Shown: positions 14,149 through 21,608 of the stretch, piece by piece
How positions within the stretch are numbered: position 1 is the first letter of the stretch
Layout of the letters: every line of letters starts with the position of its first letter
NCBI GenBank assembly: GCA_035279525.1
Contig: DATEHQ010000037.1
Span: 1 to 29,317 of the forward strand
Direction of reading: 5' to 3'
From: DATEHQ01 sp035279525
GTDB taxonomy: Bacteria; Chloroflexota; Dormibacteria; Dormibacterales; Dormibacteraceae
Length of the DNA stretch: 29,317 nucleotides
The notes under the pieces: model-generated
Told to the model about the DNA's origin: nothing
What the model saw: only the letters and a program-made list of their open reading frames with translations
Database searches by the model: none
Program-made: the position numbers and the translations under genes

Positions 14149-14685
14149 GTGAACCTCCCCGACCCCTCGAAGGTCGGCGAGATCGAGCGCGACGAAGAGG
14201 GGCTGCTCTACATGAAGCGGCTTAGGGAGCTATTTGATCCCTCTCAGGTCGACCTCGGTGCGGTCGAGGCCCTGGCGGCTATGCGCTACGCCAGCCGCTC
14301 ACTCCACCTTCTTCAGGAGCGCTGGGGCGCCAAGCACGGGCTGAGCGAGGGCCGGCTGGGCGTCCTCTTCCGGCTGTCCAGGTGTGGCGACATGCACCTG
14401 GGCGACCTGGCCGAAGACCTCGTCATGAGCCCGCGCAACATCACCGGGCTGGTCGACCACCTCGAGCGGGACGGGCTGGTCGAGCGGATCCCCGACACCG
14501 AGGACCGTCGCTCCGTCCACGCCCGGCTGACCGGGGCAGGACGGCAGCGCATCGACTCGATCTGGAAGGAAGGACTCGAGCGTCAGTACGAGATCACCGC
14601 CGGCATGAGCAAGGAAGACCTGGCGCAGCTACGACACCTGTGCCTGCAGCTGGCGGAGAACGCCAGGAAGGAGCTGGGGAAGTGA
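14149..14685 (+). CDS. MarR-family transcriptional regulator
   Basis: A 178-residue winged-helix regulator. After a long helical N-terminus (about 1-60), the wHTH spans roughly 60-135: L-S-E-G-R-L-G-V-L-F-R-L then L-G-D-L-A-E-D-L-V-M-S-P-R-N-I-T-G-L-V-D-H-L-E-R-D-G-L-V as turn and recognition helix, and the wing E-D-R-R-S-V-H-A-R-L-T. That is the classic MarR D-x-R-x pattern. An upstream ATG at 14119 exists, but AAGGAG 6 nt before GTG 14149 favours the shorter start. It overlaps the MFS exporter by GTGA, so, like EmrR, it probably represses its own drug-efflux operon through sites in the AT-rich upstream patch. Confidence 0.92.
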   Translation: MNLPDPSKVGEIERDEEGLLYMKRLRELFDPSQVDLGAVEALAAMRYASRSLHLLQERWGAKHGLSEGRLGVLFRLSRCGDMHLGDLAEDLVMSPRNITGLVDHLERDGLVERIPDTEDRRSVHARLTGAGRQRIDSIWKEGLERQYEITAGMSKEDLAQLRHLCLQLAENARKELGK

Positions 14686-16307
14686 CCGACACGACCACGT
14701 TGACGAGCCGGCCCATGACCCACGGCCTGTCGCGCAACCGCATCATCCTGGCCACGGCCGGCACGATGCTGGCGCTCCTTCTGGCCGCGCTCGACCAGAC
14801 GATCGTCGGCACCGCCATCCCCCGCATCGTCGCCGACCTCAACGGGCTCGATCGCCTGGCGTGGGTGACGACGGCCTACCTCGTCACGTCGACCACCATG
14901 ACCCCGATCGCCGGCAAGCTCGGCGACCTTTTCGGTCGCAAGCCGTTCCTGCTCGCCGGGATGATCGGGTTCGTGGTGGCGTCGGCCTTCTGCGGGCTGG
15001 CCCAGGACATGAACCAGCTGATCCTCTTCCGCGGCATCCAGGGCCTCTTCGGCGGGGTGCTGTTCGCGACCGTCTTCACCGTCATCGGCGACCTGTTCCC
15101 GCCCGAGCAGCGCGGCCGCGCGCAGGGCCTTTTTGGCGCGGTCTTCGGCCTCAGCTCGATCGTCGGTCCCACGGCAGGCGGATTCATCACCGACCACTGG
15201 AGCTGGAGGTGGGTGTTCGAGGTGAACATCCCCGTTGGCATCATCGCCGTCGCGGTCGTCACCGCCGGCCTCCCATTCGTCCGCTCCAGGGCCTCGTGGC
15301 GCGACATCGACTTCCTCGGCGCTTTCACGCTCGCGGCTGGTGTCGTCCCTCTCCTGATCGCGCTGACGATCACCCGCGACCACGCCTGGACCTCCCCGCA
15401 GGTGCTCGGCCTGATGGCCCTCGCCGCCGTCATGCTGGTGGCGTTCGTGGCGGTCGAGTCTCGCGTCGAGCAGCCGATCGTCCCGCTCCACCTCTTCAGA
15501 AACCCGACCTTCACCGTGAGCATGGTCGTGGGCTTCCTGACCGCCTTCGGAATGTTCGGCTCGATCCTCTTCACCCCGCTCGTTTTCCAGGGCGTCCTCG
15601 GTATCAGCGCCACCAACTCGGGCGCCTTGATCACGCCGATGATGTTCGGCTTGCTCGGCGCCAGCACCCTGACCGGCTTCGCGATGCGCCGGATCAAGTA
15701 CTACCGCTACCTCGGCACGCTCGGTGTTGCGGTGATGATCTTCGGCATGTGGCTGCTGTCGCAGGTCACGCCGGCCACCGCCGAGTGGCACGTCGTGGCC
15801 GACCTGATCGTGGTCGGGCTCGGCATCGGCGTGACGTTCCCCCTTTACCTGACCGCGGTCCAGGTGGCGCTTCCCCGCCAGTACATGGGCGTCGCCTCGA
15901 GCCAGATCCAGTTCTGGCGGAACCTGGGCGGCACCGTCGGCAGCGCGATCCTCGGCGCGGTGCTGGCCAACCGGCTGCCCGACTACCTGAAGACGCGCGT
16001 GGCTGACCTGAACCTGCCGGCGCAGGTGGTCAACAGCCTGCCCAAGGGCGGGAGCGCCAACTCGATCCTCGACCCCGCGCTGCTCGCCAGGCTGCCCTTG
16101 CCGTTCGTCCATGCGATCCGGCTCGCGCTGTCCGACTCGCTGCGCGACATTTACATCTTCGCCGGCGTGATCCTGATCGCGGCGCTGATCTCCACGATCT
16201 TCCTCCGAGAGGTCCCGCTGACCGGCGCGCGTCCGGAGCTCGGCCTGGCCGAGCCGCCGGTGCCGCCGGAGGAGGACGAGCGGGAGGCTTCGGTCATCCC
16301 GGCGTAG
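14682..16307 (+). CDS. MFS drug exporter, DHA2 (EmrB/QacA) family
   Basis: A 541-residue proton-driven exporter with about 14 membrane helices, the DHA2 size. L-D-Q-T-I-V-G-T-A-I-P near residue 37 is the family D1 motif, and G-K-L-G-D-L-F-G-R-K-P-F at 78-89 is motif A. G-P-T-A-G-G-F-I-T-D-H-W-S-W-R-W-V-F-E-V-N-I-P is motif C and its tail. It starts at a GTG overlapping the MarR stop; a long in-frame extension further upstream lies inside the marR gene in another frame and is rejected. The last ~60 residues are an acidic/proline cytoplasmic tail. With its MarR partner it is a probable multidrug or toxin efflux system; substrates are unknown. Confidence 0.94.
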   Translation: MTDTTTLTSRPMTHGLSRNRIILATAGTMLALLLAALDQTIVGTAIPRIVADLNGLDRLAWVTTAYLVTSTTMTPIAGKLGDLFGRKPFLLAGMIGFVVASAFCGLAQDMNQLILFRGIQGLFGGVLFATVFTVIGDLFPPEQRGRAQGLFGAVFGLSSIVGPTAGGFITDHWSWRWVFEVNIPVGIIAVAVVTAGLPFVRSRASWRDIDFLGAFTLAAGVVPLLIALTITRDHAWTSPQVLGLMALAAVMLVAFVAVESRVEQPIVPLHLFRNPTFTVSMVVGFLTAFGMFGSILFTPLVFQGVLGISATNSGALITPMMFGLLGASTLTGFAMRRIKYYRYLGTLGVAVMIFGMWLLSQVTPATAEWHVVADLIVVGLGIGVTFPLYLTAVQVALPRQYMGVASSQIQFWRNLGGTVGSAILGAVLANRLPDYLKTRVADLNLPAQVVNSLPKGGSANSILDPALLARLPLPFVHAIRLALSDSLRDIYIFAGVILIAALISTIFLREVPLTGARPELGLAEPPVPPEEDEREASVIPA

Positions 16308-16375
16308 CCCGCGCCGAATTGCGCGCCGGGAAAAGGAACGTAAAGACTCGGCTACCAAAGGCTGGCTAACCGCGC

Positions 16376-16381
16376 TAGAAT
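16376..16381 (+). promoter_or_regulatory. candidate -10 of the zinc-ribbon gene
   Basis: TAGAAT matches TATAAT at five positions and lies about 80 nt before the GTG at 16460. No good -35 is seen at 16-18 nt. The 152-nt gap between the exporter and this gene holds nothing else recognisable besides the Shine-Dalgarno. Confidence 0.4.
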
Positions 16382-16459
16382 CGCCACCGCAACGCTGGGA
16401 GGGGTAGACCGGCCGCCATCGTCCGGGCCTCTGAGCGAGAAATGAAGGGAGGCCAGACG

Positions 16460-16744
16460 GTGAGCTTCGTGGATCGTACCTTGACCTGTCGCGACTGCGG
16501 CCGTGAGTTCTTGTTCACGGCGGGGGAGCAGGAGTTCTACCAATCGCGGGGACTCCAGAACGAGCCTCGGCGCTGCCCCGAGTGCCGCGCCGCCCGCCGG
16601 ACGTCCGAGGGCAACGGGCGTTCGCGCGTCCTGCACGACGTGATCTGCTCCAACTGCGGCAAGCAGACCCAGGTCCCGTTCGTGCCCACAGGCGCCCGCC
16701 CCGTCTACTGCCTCGACTGCTTCCAGACGGTGGGCAGGCGGTAA
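16460..16744 (+). CDS. double CxxC zinc-ribbon protein
   Basis: A 94-residue protein with two zinc ribbons. The first uses C-R-D-C and C-P-E-C (T-C-R-D-C-G-R-E-F, about residues 8-45; a zf-trcl-like domain). The second uses C-S-N-C-G-K and C-L-D-C near the C-terminus (about 62-88), the CxxC-x17-CxxC type. Proteins of this double layout are frequent in Chloroflexota and related lineages and have no known function; nucleic-acid binding is a guess. An ATG 18 nt upstream is in frame, but AAGGGAGG (16445-16452) is 7 nt from GTG 16460, and family members start with the M-S-F-V-D-R-T-L-x-C form, so the GTG is chosen. It stands alone. Confidence 0.9.
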   Translation: MSFVDRTLTCRDCGREFLFTAGEQEFYQSRGLQNEPRRCPECRAARRTSEGNGRSRVLHDVICSNCGKQTQVPFVPTGARPVYCLDCFQTVGRR

Positions 16745-16755
16745 AACGGTAGCAA

Positions 16756-16773
16756 CCGGCGCCTGACCGCCGG
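16756..16773. terminator. possible hairpin between convergent genes
   Basis: CCGGCG-N6-CGCCGG (16756-16761, 16768-16773) sits in the 38-nt gap between the zinc-ribbon and C39-like genes. The stem is only six GC pairs and no T-run follows on either strand, so intrinsic termination is uncertain. Confidence 0.35.
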
Positions 16774-16782
16774 AGCCCCGGA

Positions 16783-17466
16783 CTAGGTCCCGACCACCAC
16801 CGCCATGTCTTCGAAGGTCGAGTAAGCCGACTCGAACTGCGCCTTCGAGTGCCAGGCTCGGCCGAACCACGGATCGTCGATCAGGACGCCGCCAGGGCGG
16901 ACGCCGACGATCGTGACGGCGTGCTCGACCGGGGTGTACTCGACCGGCACACCGTCGTAGGCGATGTACCGGCTCAGCTTCGCCACGTGGTACGTGTTGC
17001 TGATCCACGCCACGGCGGGATGACCGTCCAGCACGGCCCGGTAGAGATCGGCCGGCGGAACCGGCCGCCCGTACAGCCCCGAACCGGACTCCAACACGTA
17101 CGCTCCCGCACGCACCGCGGCCGCCGCCACCGGTCCGAAGTAGACCCCGTAGCCGTCGAACGACTCCACCCGGCCATTGGGATCGCCCACGAACGACCGG
17201 TTTGGGTCACCCCACGACACCAGCCGCCCGCGGGCGTCGAGGTGGGCCGGCCGCGGGTCGACGCCCATGTACCGGAGCAGGGTGAGCTCGTCGGCCGAGA
17301 TGCCGTAGTAGGACAGGGCCATCTTCAAGGCCGCGGCCTCACACGTCAGGTTGTGGGCCTGGTGGCGCCAGGTGATGTCGAGCACGCGCTGCGTCGGGGC
17401 CGCCGGCGGAGTGATCGTGGCCGCCACGAGCATGAAGAGCGCGAGGAGCAGCTGGAGGATTCCCAC
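16783..17466 (-). CDS. exported C39-like cysteine peptidase
   Basis: A 227-residue secreted or anchored protein of the C39-like (PF13529 type) papain-fold group. A hydrophobic N-terminus of about 16 residues is followed by the catalytic region L-T-C42-E-A-A-A-L-K-M-A-L, then His182 in E-H-A-V-T-I-V-G and Asp198 in I-D-D-P-W, forming a Cys/His/Asp triad. Such proteins cleave peptides or peptidoglycan peptides. The start at 17466 is GTG with no clear Shine-Dalgarno; the ATG of M-L-V-A-A-T would cut the signal peptide. It is the last gene of the DUF1028/infA/cyclase operon, 30 nt after the cyclase stop. Confidence 0.85.
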   Translation of the reverse strand: MGILQLLLALFMLVAATITPPAAPTQRVLDITWRHQAHNLTCEAAALKMALSYYGISADELTLLRYMGVDPRPAHLDARGRLVSWGDPNRSFVGDPNGRVESFDGYGVYFGPVAAAAVRAGAYVLESGSGLYGRPVPPADLYRAVLDGHPAVAWISNTYHVAKLSRYIAYDGVPVEYTPVEHAVTIVGVRPGGVLIDDPWFGRAWHSKAQFESAYSTFEDMAVVVGT

Positions 17467-17496
17467 CAGGGTGAAACGCGCGCCGAGCCGTCCCGG

Positions 17497-18354
17497 CTAC
17501 GCGATCGCGATCGGACGCACCGGCGAACCCGTGGCGCCTCGCATCTTCAGGGGGAGGCACACGAAAAGGAACTCATGCACCGCCGACTGGGCGAGCTCCT
17601 CGAGGTAGAGGTTCTCGATGATCGGGACGCCCGCGCGGACAAGCAGAAGGATGTGGCCCGGCAGGCTGACCTTGAGCTCGGGATCGACCGGCCCTATCAC
17701 GTCCCAGGCGACGTTGTCTGCCCCGACGGCCCGAACCTTCCTGTCGATGAGCCAGGTCGAGCCCGCAGCGCTCACGCCCGGTCCGCGCAGGTACGACGCC
17801 GGGTCCGACCACAGCTGGCCGCATCCCGTCCGCACGAGCACCACGTCCCCTTCCCTGACCTGGACGGCGGCTCGGGTCGCGGCCTCCTCCAGGTCGGCCA
17901 CCGTGACGGCGTATTCGGGCGGCAGCAGCCGCTCACCCGCGACGTCGAGGAGGACGCCGCGGGCCACGATCGGCCCCATCGTCTCGATGCCGAGCTTCTT
18001 GAAACCGACCGACGTCTGCACGCCCTCGTCTACGTGCACACCGCCGTGGAGGACGAGGTTCTCCGCCTGATGCGACAGCGCGTCGATGTGAGTGCCCGAG
18101 TGCTCGGGCATCACCACGATGCCGGATGCACCCGTGCGCGCCTCGGGCGCTCCGCGCGCGTGATGGCGGTGCAGGAAGTAGTTGAAGCCCGGCGTGTGCG
18201 CGGGATGCGAGGGCGCGCCCGCGTAGCGCAGCTGCTCGAGGTCGAAGACCCGGAAGTTGACCCAGGCTTCGAGCAGCGCCGCCGCCCCCGTCCCCGGCCT
18301 GGCCGCGACGCCGGCGCCTTCGGCGCCACCCGGTACGGGCGGGGAGTCGCTCAT
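17497..18354 (-). CDS. cyclase-family (kynurenine formamidase-like) hydrolase
   Basis: A 285-residue metal-dependent hydrolase of the cyclase family (PF04199), which includes KynB-type formamidases and isatin hydrolases. The metal motif is H85-S-G-T-H89-I-D91, with His95 in A-L-S-H. The first 25 residues are Gly/Ala/Pro-rich and probably disordered. G-D-V-V-L-V-R-T-G and C-terminal H-E-F-L-F-V-C-L-P-L fit the family. The amide or lactone it hydrolyses is unknown. Its ATG overlaps the infA stop as ATGA, which is unusual company for IF-1, and DUF1028 and C39-like genes flank the pair. Confidence 0.88.
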   Translation of the reverse strand: MSDSPPVPGGAEGAGVAARPGTGAAALLEAWVNFRVFDLEQLRYAGAPSHPAHTPGFNYFLHRHHARGAPEARTGASGIVVMPEHSGTHIDALSHQAENLVLHGGVHVDEGVQTSVGFKKLGIETMGPIVARGVLLDVAGERLLPPEYAVTVADLEEAATRAAVQVREGDVVLVRTGCGQLWSDPASYLRGPGVSAAGSTWLIDRKVRAVGADNVAWDVIGPVDPELKVSLPGHILLLVRAGVPIIENLYLEELAQSAVHEFLFVCLPLKMRGATGSPVRPIAIA

Positions 18355-18644
18355 TCTCGGTAGCGGTAGACGATGCGCCCGCGCGTCAGGTCGTACGGCG
18401 AGAGCTCGACGCGGATCCGGTCACCAGGCGTGATGCGGATGAAGTAGCGGCGCATGCGCCCCGCCGCGTACGCAATCAGCTTGTGGCCGCCTTCGATCTC
18501 CACCTCGAACATGGCATTGGGCAGCGCCTGTGCGACGACCGCGTCCATGACGACCGCCGCCTCCTTCTGGCCGCCGTCGTCTCGATCAGGCTTGCGAACC
18601 TTCTCAGGACGCCGCGGACCTCGCCGGCCTTTGTTCTTGCCCAA
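18351..18644 (-). CDS. infA: translation initiation factor IF-1, N-extended
   Basis: A 97-residue IF-1, about 25 longer than the usual ~72. The OB fold covers residues ~28-97, ending with the hallmark L-S-P-Y-D-L-T-R-G-R-I-V-Y-R-Y-R. IF-1 binds the 30S A site with IF-2 and IF-3. The extension is basic (K, R, P-rich). The start is TTG 18644: an in-frame TAG stands five codons earlier and no other start fits before the first strand, while the internal ATG 18549 would remove part of it. The gene is not in a ribosomal-protein operon; it sits 12 nt after DUF1028 and overlaps the cyclase start. It may be the sole or a second infA. Confidence 0.92.
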   Translation of the reverse strand: MGKNKGRRGPRRPEKVRKPDRDDGGQKEAAVVMDAVVAQALPNAMFEVEIEGGHKLIAYAAGRMRRYFIRITPGDRIRVELSPYDLTRGRIVYRYRE

Positions 18645-18656
18645 GACTGGAGAAGT

Positions 18657-19571
18657 CTAAAGGCGGCGCGAGTTCGCCGCGAGCCGCGCCTCGATCGCGG
18701 ACGCAGTGTCCGGCTTGAGCCTGTCGACCGCCGCCAGCCTATGCATCGTCTCCACCCAGCGCTGATCTTTGCGCACCGCCTCGGCGATCAGCGCAACCGC
18801 GCCGTCGAGGTCACCGCCCTCCGCCAGGGCGAGCCCGGCCCAGAAGCGCAGCTCGACCATCTCGGGCGCCAGCTCGAATCCCTGGAGACGCTTGCCGGTC
18901 GCGGCTTCCTTCTGACCGGCCGCCTCGAGCCTGTCGGCCTCCGTGTCCGTCATGTAGGCACGCTTGATGCGGAGCAGGCGGCGCAGCTCGACGAGTGGAT
19001 CGGGCGCGTCTTCCACGCGGAGGTCGATGATCCGGTCCTCCCACGGGCGCCCCGCCGGCGTGCCGCTGACCACGAGCATCGCGGCCGACTGCCTGCCGCG
19101 AATGTCTCCGCCCTCCCTCTCGGCCGCCTCGAGCGCGGCCATCATGCGCTCGGGCAGGGGCGCATCCGTCGAGGTGAAAGCCTCAGCCATCGCGTCCCAG
19201 ACGGTCTCCTTCTCCATCAGGTTGGCCTGGCAGCTGAACCCGTCACCCATGCGGTGGCCGGCGGCGGGGATGCACCTCGCCCCGGTGTGGGCGGCGACCT
19301 GGCCGGCCGCGTCCACGATTGCGACCTGCCGGCTCTGCGCATCGGGGTCGCCGGCGGTGAGGGCCTGAAGCGTCTGCTCGGGGGTGTAGCCGGCGATCAG
19401 GAGCTCGAGGCCGAGAGGCCCGTAGGCGACGTTGACCATCGACTGCGTCGCGACGGCGCCGACACCTGCCTGCGCCCACGGAACGACAGGTCCGACCTGG
19501 AAGTAGTGCGACTGCACGGCCACACCGAGCTCTCCGGTCTTCTGGTCGCGAGCCACAATCGAGTAGGTCAT
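18657..19571 (-). CDS. DUF1028 family Ntn-hydrolase-like protein
   Basis: A 304-residue protein. Residues 1-200 are DUF1028: M-T-Y-S-I-V-A-R-D at the start, G-E-L-G-V-A-V-Q-S-H-Y-F-Q-V-G, and G-V-G-A-V-A-T-Q-S. The fold is Ntn-hydrolase-like, with the threonine/serine after Met1 as candidate nucleophile, but no activity is established. Residues 210-304 are helical, with a repeat rich in Ala/Glu/Leu that looks TPR-like; other family members carry a PG-binding-like domain here. The ATG at 19571 has no Shine-Dalgarno and a TACGAT 10 nt upstream. First gene of the four-gene operon with infA, cyclase and C39-like protein. Confidence 0.9.
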   Translation of the reverse strand: MTYSIVARDQKTGELGVAVQSHYFQVGPVVPWAQAGVGAVATQSMVNVAYGPLGLELLIAGYTPEQTLQALTAGDPDAQSRQVAIVDAAGQVAAHTGARCIPAAGHRMGDGFSCQANLMEKETVWDAMAEAFTSTDAPLPERMMAALEAAEREGGDIRGRQSAAMLVVSGTPAGRPWEDRIIDLRVEDAPDPLVELRRLLRIKRAYMTDTEADRLEAAGQKEAATGKRLQGFELAPEMVELRFWAGLALAEGGDLDGAVALIAEAVRKDQRWVETMHRLAAVDRLKPDTASAIEARLAANSRRL

Positions 19572-19580
19572 CGACCTGGC

Positions 19581-19587
19581 TATCGTA
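19581..19587. promoter_or_regulatory. symmetric -10 shared by divergent genes
   Basis: TATCGTA reads TATCGT on the plus strand, 9 nt before the ATG at 19596, and TACGAT on the minus strand, 10 nt before the DUF1028 ATG at 19571. Both match TANNNT. The whole gap is 24 nt, with no ribosome binding site for either gene, so one palindromic element may drive both short-leader messages. Confidence 0.5.
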
Positions 19588-19595
19588 GTTCGCGC

Positions 19596-20042
19596 ATGGC
19601 GTACTACCGCAGGCCCGACTGGTTCACCAACCGCGTTTTCAACCCGCTCGTGGCGCTCGCGACGCGTGCTGGACTCAGCGTGTGGGGTTCGCGCATCCTG
19701 CGCGTGAAAGGCCGCACCTCAGGCATCTGGCGCAGCCATCCCGTCAACCTGCTCACCTACGAAGGGAAGCGATACCTGGTGGCGCCGCGAGGCCTGACGC
19801 AGTGGGTGCGCAACGTCCGCGTGTCTGGCGGAGGCGAGCTCGCGCTGGGTGGAAAGGTCGAGCCGTTTCGCGCGGTCGAGGTTTCGGAGGACGAGAAGGT
19901 CCCGATCCTGCGCGCTTACCTCAAGCGCTGGAAGTTCGAGGTGGGCATGTTCTTCGGCGGAGTGGGACCGGACTCACCCGAAGCGGACCTGAAGCGAATC
20001 GCGCCTGATCACCCGGTGTTCAGGGTCGAGCCCGAGCGCTAG
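19596..20042 (+). CDS. deazaflavin-dependent nitroreductase (DDN) family protein
   Basis: A 148-residue protein of the DDN/PF04075 split-barrel family. The pattern G-R-T-S-G-I-W-R-S-H-P-V-N-L-L and Y-L-V-A-P-R-G-L-T-Q-W-V-R-N-V-R is the flavin/F420-binding core, matching R-x-S-G-x2-R-x2-P and G-x5-W-x2-N-x2-A of Mycobacterium Ddn-type enzymes; the last alanine is valine here. Many members use F420, so the host may make F420, but quinone or flavin use is also possible. The start at 19596 is chosen because the long in-frame upstream extension lies antisense to DUF1028. Its stop is shared as CTAG with the convergent acyltransferase. Confidence 0.86.
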   Translation: MAYYRRPDWFTNRVFNPLVALATRAGLSVWGSRILRVKGRTSGIWRSHPVNLLTYEGKRYLVAPRGLTQWVRNVRVSGGGELALGGKVEPFRAVEVSEDEKVPILRAYLKRWKFEVGMFFGGVGPDSPEADLKRIAPDHPVFRVEPER

Positions 20043-20920
20043 TCGCCGTAGCGCGGCACTCGCGGTTTGGCCGCGCGCCATCGCTCGATCCACGTGCCCT
20101 GGAGAGCAGGCTGCTTCGGTCCTGTGGCGAGCGCACGCACGGCGCCCTCGACGCGCGCGGTGAAATCTCGCGAGCCCTCCTTCGGCTGCGGCGTCATGGG
20201 CTTGCCGATGCGAACCCTGATCGGTCCCGGCAGGGGCAGCCTCTGGCCGCGCGGCATGATCTGGAAGGCGCCGCGGATGTGCATGGGCACGACTGGAGTG
20301 CCGGTCTCGTTGGCGAGGTGCCCGACGCCGGGTTTGAACTCCTGGATCCGGCCGTCGGGAGAGCGGCTTCCCTCGGGAAACAAGACGAGGTTCCAACCCG
20401 ACTTGAGCAGCTGGCTCGAGCTGTGGAGCTGTGCCTGCGCTCCGCCCGTGCGCGAAAACGGAAACGTGTTGAGGAACAGGCTGACCAGGTTGCCGAGCAG
20501 CGGGCGCTTGAACCAGTAGTCGGCCGCCGCGGCGACCACGGTGCGCTCCCGGGCGCGGTCGGTCAGCGCGTGGAGGATGAGCGACGTGTCCGCGTGGCTC
20601 GAGTGGTTGGCCGCGAAGATGACCGGTCGCTGCAGCTCACGGACCCACTCGCGGCCTTCGACCTGCGGATGGGCCATCACCTCGGTGAAAGGCAGCAGAA
20701 GCCCGCGCTGGATGAGGTATCGGATCGATCGCACCGGTTCCTGGCGCGCCCAGCCAAGGTCGCTCGGCGGCGCCGGCACCACCGCGCCTGGCTCGGGCCA
20801 GGTGTGCGGGCGCGGGCCGCTCCAATGCCAACCGCGCCTCACCCTCCGCACGTCGGAGGCGACGCCGCCGACGATGCCGGCGAGCCGGGCAGGCCCTCCA
20901 TCGCCCGAGTACCAGGTCAA
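20039..20920 (-). CDS. PlsC-like 1-acylglycerol-3-phosphate acyltransferase
   Basis: A membrane-associated acyltransferase of the PlsC/LPLAT family. From TTG 20920 it has 293 residues. Block I is N105-H106-S-S-H-A-D111, the catalytic H-x4-D. F-P-E-G-S-R-S at 181-187 is block III, and P-V-V-P-M-H-I-R-G is block IV. A hydrophobic segment R-G-L-L-L-P-F near 72-78 precedes block I. The start is uncertain: TTG 20920 lies 4 nt after the lipoprotein stop and has only a weak Shine-Dalgarno; GTG 20851 is an alternative. Last gene of the five-gene operon that begins with an acyl-CoA reductase/HAD fusion, so a shared lipid pathway is likely. Confidence 0.88.
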   Translation of the reverse strand: MTWYSGDGGPARLAGIVGGVASDVRRVRRGWHWSGPRPHTWPEPGAVVPAPPSDLGWARQEPVRSIRYLIQRGLLLPFTEVMAHPQVEGREWVRELQRPVIFAANHSSHADTSLILHALTDRARERTVVAAAADYWFKRPLLGNLVSLFLNTFPFSRTGGAQAQLHSSSQLLKSGWNLVLFPEGSRSPDGRIQEFKPGVGHLANETGTPVVPMHIRGAFQIMPRGQRLPLPGPIRVRIGKPMTPQPKEGSRDFTARVEGAVRALATGPKQPALQGTWIERWRAAKPRVPRYGD

Positions 20921-20924
20921 CGCT

Positions 20925-21584
20925 TCACTGGATGCGCTGGTTGACGCTGGTCGTGGCGGTGTCCGCATCCGCCGACGCCACGTCGTACGCGACCAGGTAG
21001 GAGCTGAAGATCTTCTTCTGCCAGAAGGCGAAGTAGTAGGTTGCGCCCGGGACCGAGGCACGTCCGATGGCGGAGTCGACGCCGAGCCCTGTCGGAGATC
21101 CCACGGTCACGCTGCCGCCCGAAAGCCTGACGAAGGCCAGGTCGCGCGGACCGAAGCCGAAGAGGGTCGACCCCAGCTTGAAGTTTCGCGAGGCGATCGA
21201 TTCGTTCTGGAACCTGACGACCAGTCCCGCCATCAATCCGCCCTCCGGTGCGCCCGTGCCCGCCTCGGTGAGCGAGGCACAGTCGGTGGTGGTTCGCCCG
21301 TAAACGACGTAGTAGGCGTCCAGCGCGCCCTGGCGCCGCCACTGCGCCCACTCGGTCGCGTTGAGGTCATAGGCCATGGGGTTGCCGGTCCTTTCAGCCT
21401 GGAGCACAGAGTCGAGGGGTCCACTCTCGCCGCAGCGATGGAGGCCCGCGACGTCGCCCGGCTGCAGCGCGACGGTGGCGACGGTCTCCGGCCTCGACTG
21501 CTGCGACAGGCCTGGTGCCTGGCATGCCGCCAGCGCCCAAAACAGCGTCAAAACCAGGCCGGCACGCGTCATCTGTATGCGCAT
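20925..21584 (-). CDS. predicted lipoprotein, function unknown
   Basis: A 219-residue predicted lipoprotein. The signal peptide has a short basic start, a hydrophobic core L-V-L-T-L-F-W-A-L and lipobox L-A-A-C with Cys21 as the modified residue. The mature part has Cys51 and a second Cys near 102 and looks beta-rich. W-A-Q-W-R-R-Q-G-A-L-D-A-Y-Y-V-V-Y-G-R and a late F-A-F-W-Q-K-K-I-F stand out, but I recognise no family. It sits inside the operon between the LarA-like protein (24-nt gap) and the acyltransferase (4-nt gap), so a link to lipid export or envelope maturation is possible but not shown. Confidence 0.8.
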   Translation of the reverse strand: MRIQMTRAGLVLTLFWALAACQAPGLSQQSRPETVATVALQPGDVAGLHRCGESGPLDSVLQAERTGNPMAYDLNATEWAQWRRQGALDAYYVVYGRTTTDCASLTEAGTGAPEGGLMAGLVVRFQNESIASRNFKLGSTLFGFGPRDLAFVRLSGGSVTVGSPTGLGVDSAIGRASVPGATYYFAFWQKKIFSSYLVAYDVASADADTATTSVNQRIQ

Positions 21585-21608
21585 TGTGCTGCTAGAAGAA
21601 CGTTTCGG

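Noticed and set aside
14583..16358. 591-codon minus-strand frame opposite the MFS exporter
   Set aside because: Composition is Glu/Arg/His/Gly-rich and mirrors the exporter codons; no start signal or family.
16849..18363. 504-codon plus-strand frame
   Set aside because: Antisense of the C39-like and cyclase genes, with no recognisable protein motif.
18483..19595. N-terminal extension of the DDN-family gene
   Set aside because: The extension is antisense to DUF1028 and infA; homology begins at the ATG at 19596.
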